DNA of 11,731 nt, taken from NCBI GenBank assembly GCA_019313025.1, contig JAFDCA010000350.1, forward strand, positions 1-11,731. The letters run 5' to 3'. The first letter of the stretch is position 1. Each line of letters opens with the position of its first letter. Shown here piece after piece: positions 6,954 through 11,731 of the stretch. The stretch comes from Deltaproteobacteria bacterium (GTDB taxonomy: Bacteria; Desulfobacterota; Desulfobacteria; Desulfobacterales; UBA11574). The position numbers and the translations under genes are program-made. The notes below the pieces were generated by a model, which worked only from the letters and a program-made list of their open reading frames with translations, was not told the DNA's origin and made no database searches.

Positions 6954-8057
6954 ATGATCGATCGCAGATTTGTAAAACATTTTGACTGGGGCCTGCTGGG
7001 CCTGACATTCTTAATTGTATGCCTGGGACTGTTAACGCTCTATAGTGCAGTTACATCATCAACGGCAGGACCGCAAAAAATACTCTATTTTAAGCAATTG
7101 GTCTGGTATTGCATCGGACTGGCAGCAATGATTTTTTCTCTTTTTTTTAATTACAAGTTGTTGGATCGATGGGCCCCTATTATTTATGCAATGATTATGT
7201 TTCTTTTATTATATGTATTACTGTTCGGAAAATACGTGGCTGGAGCACGGCGCTGGATTGTGATGGGACCCGTTTCAATTCAACCATCGGAACTTGCCAA
7301 AATCGCTGTTATCATCATTCTGGCAAGGTATTATTCCAAGCTTGCCAATATCGGAGGTCTCAATTTGCGTGAATTGTTTACGCCCTTTGTGTTGGCGATA
7401 GTTCCTTTTATTTTAATTGTTAAACAACCGGATTTGGGTACAGGCATGATCGTGCTTTTAATTGCCGGTTCAATGACCGTTTTTGTGAAAATTGAAAGAC
7501 GATCGCTTTTATGTATCATCACTTCATGTACCATAACCGTTCCGTTGGTTTGGTTTTTCTTGAAAGGATATCAAAAGCGGCGAATATTGACATTTTTAAA
7601 TCCGGATCGTGATCCTCTGGGTGCCGGTTATCACGTTATACAATCTAAAATTGCCATCGGCTCGGGTATGATTTCCGGCAAGGGGTTTTTAAAAGGAACT
7701 CAAAATGCACTCGCCTTTTTGCCTGAACAGCACACGGATTTTATTTTTTCTGTTTTAGCCGAGGAATGGGGATTTATCGGTGGTTTTATCCTTTTAGGTC
7801 TTTTTTTGATGTTTATCATTTGGGGATTAAACATAGCGTATCGGTGCCGAGAACCCTTTGGTACCATTATTGCCGTCGGGATTACCGCAATGATCTTTTG
7901 GCAGGTATTTATCAATATCGCTATGACAATGGGACTGATGCCGATTGTCGGCGTGACGCTTCCGTTTATCAGTTATGGGGGTTCATCGGTCATTACCACA
8001 ATGATTTGTGTCGGTCTTTTGCTGAACATCAGTATGAGACACTTCCTAGTTGAATAA
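6954..8057 (+). CDS. rodA: peptidoglycan glycosyltransferase RodA (SEDS family)
   Basis: A 367-aa polytopic inner-membrane enzyme that polymerises lipid II into glycan strands for the lateral wall, with PBP2 supplying cross-links. About ten hydrophobic helices are visible. Family landmarks are ARRWI.MGPVSIQPSELAK (98-116), VKQPDLGTG (156-164), NPDRDPLGAGYHVIQSK (216-232), FLPEQHTDFIFSVLAEE (255-271), and NIAMTMGLMPIVGVTLP (321-337) followed by FISYGGSS (338-345). Asp262 in the HTDF motif matches the essential Asp262 of E. coli RodA, even in number. The ATG has no clear Shine-Dalgarno and lies nine nt after mrdA, so translation is probably coupled. The helix pattern and the paired PBP2 rule out the divisome homologue FtsW as the better name. 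Complete gene. Confidence 0.96.
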   Translation: MIDRRFVKHFDWGLLGLTFLIVCLGLLTLYSAVTSSTAGPQKILYFKQLVWYCIGLAAMIFSLFFNYKLLDRWAPIIYAMIMFLLLYVLLFGKYVAGARRWIVMGPVSIQPSELAKIAVIIILARYYSKLANIGGLNLRELFTPFVLAIVPFILIVKQPDLGTGMIVLLIAGSMTVFVKIERRSLLCIITSCTITVPLVWFFLKGYQKRRILTFLNPDRDPLGAGYHVIQSKIAIGSGMISGKGFLKGTQNALAFLPEQHTDFIFSVLAEEWGFIGGFILLGLFLMFIIWGLNIAYRCREPFGTIIAVGITAMIFWQVFINIAMTMGLMPIVGVTLPFISYGGSSVITTMICVGLLLNISMRHFLVE

Positions 8058-8136
8058 CCGCAAAATGCATCACTCACATGAATAATCAGCGTTAACTATT
8101 TGAAATAATAATTATTTTTATAGTTCGGGAGAGAGT

Positions 8137-8478
8137 ATGATAAAAACAAAAAAACCTGACACGATAACCATGTTGCTTGGACCGGGCACCACCATCGAAG
8201 GGACCGTCGATTTTGAAAGTACGGTTCGGATAGAAGGGAATGTTATTGGAAAAATTAATAGCACTCACGGCAAGCTGATTGTCGGAGAGACGGCGACTGT
8301 TAACGGGGAGATCAGGGTTAACGTTGCCGTCATAATGGGCAGGGTGAACGGTAAGATCAATGCCGGAAAAAGAATTGAAGTTTATCCGCCGGGACGTATT
8401 GAAGGAGACATTCAGTCTCAGGCGGTTCTTATAGAAAAGGGAGTCATATTTAATGGAAAATGTTCCATGAAAGTGTGA
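8137..8478 (+). CDS. bactofilin (polymer-forming cytoskeletal protein)
   Basis: A 113-aa bactofilin (DUF583/PF04519, CcmA-type). Bactofilins assemble without nucleotide into stable right-handed beta-helix filaments, often at membranes, and influence shape, stalks or poles by recruiting wall enzymes. Nearly the whole protein is the beta-helix: repeated hydrophobic-Gly turns such as TIEGTV (19-24), RIEGNVIGKI (31-40), TVNGEIR (54-60), RVNGKI (69-74), RIEGDI (87-92) and VIFNGK (103-108). A short N-terminal tail MIKTKKPD precedes it and there is almost no C-terminal tail, so it is near the minimal size for the family. The ATG has a good GGGAGAGAG Shine-Dalgarno (8127-8135). It lies 79 bp after rodA in the same direction with no terminator or clear promoter between them, so it may be read through from the mre-rod operon. 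The common M23 peptidase partner gene is not adjacent. Confidence 0.93.
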   Translation: MIKTKKPDTITMLLGPGTTIEGTVDFESTVRIEGNVIGKINSTHGKLIVGETATVNGEIRVNVAVIMGRVNGKINAGKRIEVYPPGRIEGDIQSQAVLIEKGVIFNGKCSMKV

Positions 8479-8559
8479 ACAATTTTATTGAAACGAAAAC
8501 ATAATTATATGAAAAACTTTCATTCCCCCTAAAAGCCTGTCGAAAATTAAAAAAAACCT

Positions 8560-8588
8560 TTGACAACATTTATGGCTGATGCTATAGA
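8560..8588 (+). promoter_or_regulatory. sigma70-type promoter of the atp operon
   Basis: A perfect TTGACA (8560-8565) and TATAGA (8583-8588, 4/6) are separated by exactly 17 nt. Transcription would start near 8595, giving a leader of about 88 nt before atpF'. It is the best-formed promoter in the window and follows the bactofilin gene after 81 bp, separating the ATPase operon from the shape genes. Confidence 0.7.
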
Positions 8589-8669
8589 CCGCCGTGTTAA
8601 AAACATAAGTGGACAGAATTCTCTTAAAAAATTCCGATTAAAAAAAGTTGGATTGCGTGTTTTGGTGAT

Positions 8670-8675
8670 GGAGGA
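8670..8675 (+). promoter_or_regulatory. ribosome binding site deciding the atpF' start
   Basis: GGAGGA at 8670-8674/5 lies about eight nt before ATG 8683, an ideal Shine-Dalgarno position. It fixes the start there, not at in-frame codons further upstream such as TTG 8560, ATG 8572 or ATG 8668, and agrees with the promoter at 8560-8588. Confidence 0.85.
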
Positions 8676-8682
8676 TCTTTAT

Positions 8683-9210
8683 ATGAAAATTTCCGGTTTA
8701 AACCTGAAAAATTATATCGTTTTCATTCTGTTTTTAGCCCTATCCTCTGTGTCGTTTGCAGGGACTGCTTTCGGCGCGTCAATATCGGTCATTCCTGATG
8801 TGTCGCTCTTTGTACAGATCGCCAATTTTCTCATTATCATATGGATACTAAACATCATTCTATACCGGCCGATTCGGAAAATACTCATTGAGAGAAAGGA
8901 AAAAATTACCAGTTTTGAGCAGAATATCGAAAAGCTGAATGAAGACGCAGCAGGTAAGGATGAGGCATTCCTTTCAGGTATTAAAGAGGCCAGAGCGAGG
9001 GGATTAAATGAAAAAGAAGCCTTGTTAAAAGAGGGGGCTGAGGAAGAAAAAAAGATCATAGAACAAATTAATCAAAAGGCTCAGGCAAATCTTTCTGAAG
9101 TTCGAGATAAAATTGCAAAAGATGCACAGAATGTTCGACAGTCTCTTAATAAAGAAATTGATACTTTTGCAAAAGCCATAAGTGAAAAAATTTTGGGGAG
9201 GGCTGTTTAA
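8683..9210 (+). CDS. atpF': ATP synthase F0 subunit b' (AtpF-like, first of two)
   Basis: A 175-aa peripheral-stalk subunit of F-type ATP synthase. It holds the F1 head to the membrane a/c part as a b'b heterodimer. An N-terminal hydrophobic stretch (about 11-26) ends in SVSFA-G and looks like a cleavable signal peptide. Next comes the classic b-type entry IPDVSLFVQIANFLIIIWILN (38-58) and YRPIRKILIERK (61-72), then a charged, Lys/Glu-rich coiled coil to the end. The ATG at 8683 is chosen for its GGAGGA Shine-Dalgarno; the reading frame stays open to 8560, but that extension contains the promoter and is not protein-like. The stop TAA overlaps the atpF ATG by one base. Two b genes in tandem ahead of atpH-atpA, without atpB/atpE, is an arrangement known from deltaproteobacteria. 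Confidence 0.92.
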   Translation: MKISGLNLKNYIVFILFLALSSVSFAGTAFGASISVIPDVSLFVQIANFLIIIWILNIILYRPIRKILIERKEKITSFEQNIEKLNEDAAGKDEAFLSGIKEARARGLNEKEALLKEGAEEEKKIIEQINQKAQANLSEVRDKIAKDAQNVRQSLNKEIDTFAKAISEKILGRAV

Positions 9211-9845
9211 TGGACATGAATTGTAAAAAATGGCCTAAAAATAACCTAATGCGACGGATCTTTAAAAAAGGATCGATCATGATGGTTATAATGACGATGC
9301 TTTTCTTCTGTTTTATTGGATTGTCTTTTGCATCATCAGAGGAATCATCGGGTAACGAAGCCAAGTCCAAAGGATGGGTGGCAACGGATACTTACAAGGT
9401 CATGAATTTTGGAGTTTTGGCCATCGGTCTTTTCCTTCTTATGCGAAAGCCGGCATCTCAGGCACTAAATTCGAGAATTAGCGGCATCAAAGAACAGCTC
9501 AGCGAACTCGAAGAGAAGAAAAAGGCGGCCGAAAAACAGCTTGCGAAATACACCGAAAAATTTTCCAGACTGGAACAGGAGACAGAAAAACTCGTCGAAG
9601 ATTATATCCGTCAGGGGAATGAGGCAAAAGCGAGAATCATCGATGAAGCGAAAAAAGCCGCTGAAAAATTGGAAGAGCAAGCCCGTCGCAACATAGATCA
9701 TGAGTTCAAAAAGGCCAAATTAGAACTTCAGCGAGAGATCATGGAAAAGGCGCTGCAAAAGTCAGAAGAGATCCTAAAAACTAAAATTACGGCCAAAGAT
9801 CAGGAAAAACTGGTGGATGAATATTTAGAGAAGGTGGTGGCATAG
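9210..9845 (+). CDS. atpF: ATP synthase F0 subunit b (second of two)
   Basis: A 211-aa second stalk subunit. A basic N-terminus is followed by a hydrophobic stretch (about 23-40) ending GLSFA-S, resembling a signal peptide. After a short polar linker the b-type segment begins at GWVATD (55-60), with a membrane helix VMNFGVLAIGLFLLMRKP (64-81). A long Glu/Lys/Ala coiled coil covers about 88-190 and would dimerise with b' and contact delta at its C-terminus. The ATG overlaps the atpF' stop by one base (TAATG), with GGGGAGGG at 9195-9202 as Shine-Dalgarno seven nt upstream. In-frame Met codons at residues 3 and 14 are less well supported. The stop overlaps the atpH GTG by one base. It is longer than E. 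coli b (156 aa), mainly because of the extra N-terminus. Confidence 0.92.
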   Translation: MDMNCKKWPKNNLMRRIFKKGSIMMVIMTMLFFCFIGLSFASSEESSGNEAKSKGWVATDTYKVMNFGVLAIGLFLLMRKPASQALNSRISGIKEQLSELEEKKKAAEKQLAKYTEKFSRLEQETEKLVEDYIRQGNEAKARIIDEAKKAAEKLEEQARRNIDHEFKKAKLELQREIMEKALQKSEEILKTKITAKDQEKLVDEYLEKVVA

Positions 9846-10396
9846 TGAAAAATTTAACCATAGCACGGCGATATGCCAAGGCACTTTTGATTATCGGTAA
9901 AGAGGACGGCCAAGCTGAAACTTACGGAAAAGAACTTGATGGATTTGCCAAACTGATGGCCAAGGAAAAAGAGCTTGAAGAGGCGATTTGCAATCCCATT
10001 TATGCTGCTTCCGGTCGTAAAAAAGTTTTAGAGACCGTTATTAATAAAGTAGGTGCCTCCAAAGTCGTTGCATCGTTTCTGCTGTTGTTGTTTGATAAGG
10101 GGCGCTTTGATTTTCTAAGTGACATCAATAATTTTTATCAGAAACTGGCAGACGAGCTAAAAGGTGTTTTACGGGCCAGTTTGGTTTCGGCTTCAGAACT
10201 TTCATCCGAGACCGTTGAAAAGATCCGTACAACTCTGTCCAAAAGGACAGGTAAAGATATTATCCTTCAAGTGGAACAAGATACCAGCCTTATCGGTGGG
10301 ATTGTTTCAAGAATAGGAGATCTGGTTCTGGACGGCAGTATCAAATCACAATTACTCAATATGAGAGAATCATTAAAAAGGGGTGAGAGCATATAA
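9845..10396 (+). CDS. atpH: ATP synthase F1 subunit delta
   Basis: A 183-aa delta (OSCP-type) subunit that sits on top of the alpha3beta3 head and binds the b-stalk. The N-terminal helical domain opens with the family pattern [10 protein letters not shown] (6-15), includes the NPIY site (50-53), and has the helical [12 protein letters not shown] stretch (78-89). The C-terminal domain carries the signature [18 protein letters not shown] (151-168). Length is typical. The start is GTG at 9845, overlapping the atpF stop by one base (TAGTG), with AAGGTGG at 9831-9837 as a modest Shine-Dalgarno, so coupling to atpF translation is likely. The stop overlaps the atpA ATG (TAATG). Confidence 0.95.
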   Translation: MKNLTIARRYAKALLIIGKEDGQAETYGKELDGFAKLMAKEKELEEAICNPIYAASGRKKVLETVINKVGASKVVASFLLLLFDKGRFDFLSDINNFYQKLADELKGVLRASLVSASELSSETVEKIRTTLSKRTGKDIILQVEQDTSLIGGIVSRIGDLVLDGSIKSQLLNMRESLKRGESI

Positions 10397-11731
10397 TGGA
10401 ATTAAGAGCTGAAGAAATAAGTCAGATCATTAAAGAGCAGATTACGGATTACGACAAGAAAGTAGAGTTAAGTGAAACCGGGACGGTCTTGTCGGTAGGT
10501 GACGGTATCGCTAGGGTTTACGGATTAGAGGCAGTCATGGCACTGGAACTTGTTGAATTTCCGGGCGGCATTCTCGGTCTTGTGCTGAACCTCGAAGAAG
10601 ATAACGTGGGTGTTGCCATCATGGGCGAGGACATTCACATCAAAGAGGTAGATATTGTCAAACGTACACGCAGAATCGCCCAAGTTCCCGTGGGTGAAGC
10701 CGTGCTTGGCCGAGTGCTTTCGGCGGTTGGCGAACCCTTAGACGGAAAAGGACCGATTGAGACCAAAGAATTCAGCAGGGTGGAGATGGTGGCACCAGGC
10801 GTTATTGATCGAAAAAGCGTACACGAACCCTGTTATACCGGTCTAAAGGCCGTCGATGCCATGACACCGGTAGGACGCGGGCAGCGCGAACTGATTATCG
10901 GCGACCGTCAGATCGGCAAAACCGCTGTGGCTGTTGATGCCATTCTCGCTCAGAAGGATACGGACATTTATTGTATTTACGTGGCGTGTGGTCAGAAAAA
11001 ATCGACGGTGGCTCAGGTCCATGCGATTCTGGAAAAACATGGCGCCATGGAATACACCACCATTGTTGCGGCATGCGCCAGTGATCCGGCCACGTTGCAG
11101 TATATCGCTCCCTATGCTGGTTGCGCCATGGGCGAATATTTCAGGGACAAAAAAATGCACGCTTTGATTATCTATGACGACCTTTCCAAGCAGGCTGCAG
11201 CCTATCGCCAGGTTTCTCTTCTTTTAAGACGTCCGCCGGGACGCGAGGCCTATCCGGGTGACATTTTCTACAACCACTCTCGTTTGCTTGAGCGGGCTGC
11301 CAAAATGAACGATGAACTTGGCGCCGGCTCCTTGACCGCACTTCCGATTATTGAAACCCAGGCCGGTGACGTTTCCGCCTATATTCCCACCAACGTTATT
11401 TCCATTACCGATGGGCAGATATACCTTGAACCCGGCCTGTTTTTTGCCGGTGTTCGACCGGCGATCAATGTGGGACTGTCTGTTTCACGCGTCGGTGGTT
11501 CTGCACAGGTGAAGGCCATGAAACAGGTGGCCGGTACATTGCGGCTCGATATGGCCCAGTACCGTGAGCTGGAGGCGTTTGCCGCTTTTGGAAGCGATCT
11601 CGACAAGTCAACCCAGCAACAGTTGACCCGGGGTGAACGACTGGTGGAAATCTTAAAACAACCTCAGTATCAGCCGCTGCCCATGGAAAAACAGGTGTCT
11701 ATTCTGTTTGCGGGAACCAGGGGCTTTCTTG
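10396..11731 (+). CDS. atpA: ATP synthase F1 subunit alpha, 3' end outside the window
   Basis: The first 445 residues of an alpha subunit, running off the right edge; family length is about 500-515, so roughly 60 residues are missing. Alpha forms the noncatalytic sites of the F1 head and supplies an arginine finger to the beta sites. In order: the N-terminal helix and beta-barrel with [15 protein letters not shown] (31-45) and [13 protein letters not shown] (55-67); Walker A GDRQIGKT (169-176) with Lys175; Walker B LIIYDD (257-262); [14 protein letters not shown] (276-289); and the alpha/beta signature [13 protein letters not shown] (355-367) with finger Arg365. The ATG overlaps the atpH stop by one base, with a purine-rich GGGGTGAGAG upstream (10380-10389). 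atpG, atpD and atpC are expected next. No disruption is seen. Confidence 0.97.
   Translation, partial: MELRAEEISQIIKEQITDYDKKVELSETGTVLSVGDGIARVYGLEAVMALELVEFPGGILGLVLNLEEDNVGVAIMGEDIHIKEVDIVKRTRRIAQVPVGEAVLGRVLSAVGEPLDGKGPIETKEFSRVEMVAPGVIDRKSVHEPCYTGLKAVDAMTPVGRGQRELIIGDRQIGKTAVAVDAILAQKDTDIYCIYVACGQKKSTVAQVHAILEKHGAMEYTTIVAACASDPATLQYIAPYAGCAMGEYFRDKKMHALIIYDDLSKQAAAYRQVSLLLRRPPGREAYPGDIFYNHSRLLERAAKMNDELGAGSLTALPIIETQAGDVSAYIPTNVISITDGQIYLEPGLFFAGVRPAINVGLSVSRVGGSAQVKAMKQVAGTLRLDMAQYRELEAFAAFGSDLDKSTQQQLTRGERLVEILKQPQYQPLPMEKQVSILFAGTRGFL

Noticed and set aside
8509..8523. Hairpin ATGAAA-AAC-TTTCAT after the bactofilin gene
   Set aside because: Only six AT-rich base pairs and no T-run follows, so I do not call it a terminator.
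8560..8682. N-terminal extension of atpF' from TTG 8560
   Set aside because: It overlaps the TTGACA/TATAGA promoter, has no Shine-Dalgarno at its start and is not protein-like; GGAGGA before ATG 8683 decides the start.

Overview
The window reads as a chromosomal housekeeping segment from a Gram-negative bacterium, most likely a Desulfobacterota (deltaproteobacterial, Desulfobacterales-like) sulfate reducer. This is inferred from the protein character and gene order: mreB-mreC-mreD-mrdA-rodA followed by a bactofilin, then an F-type ATPase operon that begins with two b-type subunits (b', b) and has no a or c subunit gene beside it. Base composition is moderate, with AT-rich intergenic stretches. 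I see no transposase, integrase, CRISPR array, toxin-antitoxin pair or other obviously horizontal cargo. Every protein gene is on the + strand; only the tRNA is on the - strand.

Layout. (1) 38-114: tRNA-Pro(GGG), - strand, with its CCA encoded. (2) 115-318: a divergent intergenic region holding a possible tRNA promoter, a tandem 10-bp repeat, a perfect 9-bp DnaA-box match, and a promoter whose -35 and -10 lie within a 12-bp perfect inverted repeat. (3) 319-2425: an LD-carboxypeptidase (peptidase S66) and a class C beta-lactamase-like serine hydrolase, separated by a 97-bp gap with an imperfect hairpin. (4) 2426-2656: an AT-rich leader with a candidate promoter and a one-turn direct repeat, then mreB, mreC, mreD, mrdA (PBP2) and rodA (2657-8057), with a probable internal promoter before mrdA. 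(5) 8137-8478: a small bactofilin. (6) 8560 onward: a good sigma70-type promoter followed by atpF', atpF, atpH and atpA, each overlapping the next by one base; atpA runs off the right edge.

How the genes work together. MreB filaments, the MreC/MreD scaffold, the SEDS glycosyltransferase RodA and its partner transpeptidase PBP2 form the elongasome that builds lateral peptidoglycan. The two upstream enzymes belong to families that act on peptidoglycan peptides or related substrates, and bactofilins are shape-related cytoskeletal polymers. About 8 kb is therefore largely a cell-wall and shape neighbourhood. The ATPase genes supply the peripheral stalk (b', b, delta) and catalytic head (alpha); gamma, beta and epsilon presumably lie beyond the right edge, and a and c elsewhere.

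Nothing here looks like a wholly new system. The points most worth a second look are the promoter-spanning palindrome before the LD-carboxypeptidase, a Cys3His candidate zinc site in PBP2, signal-peptide-like N-termini on both ATPase b subunits, an N-terminally short MreD with a TTG start, and the placement of a bactofilin directly after rodA.
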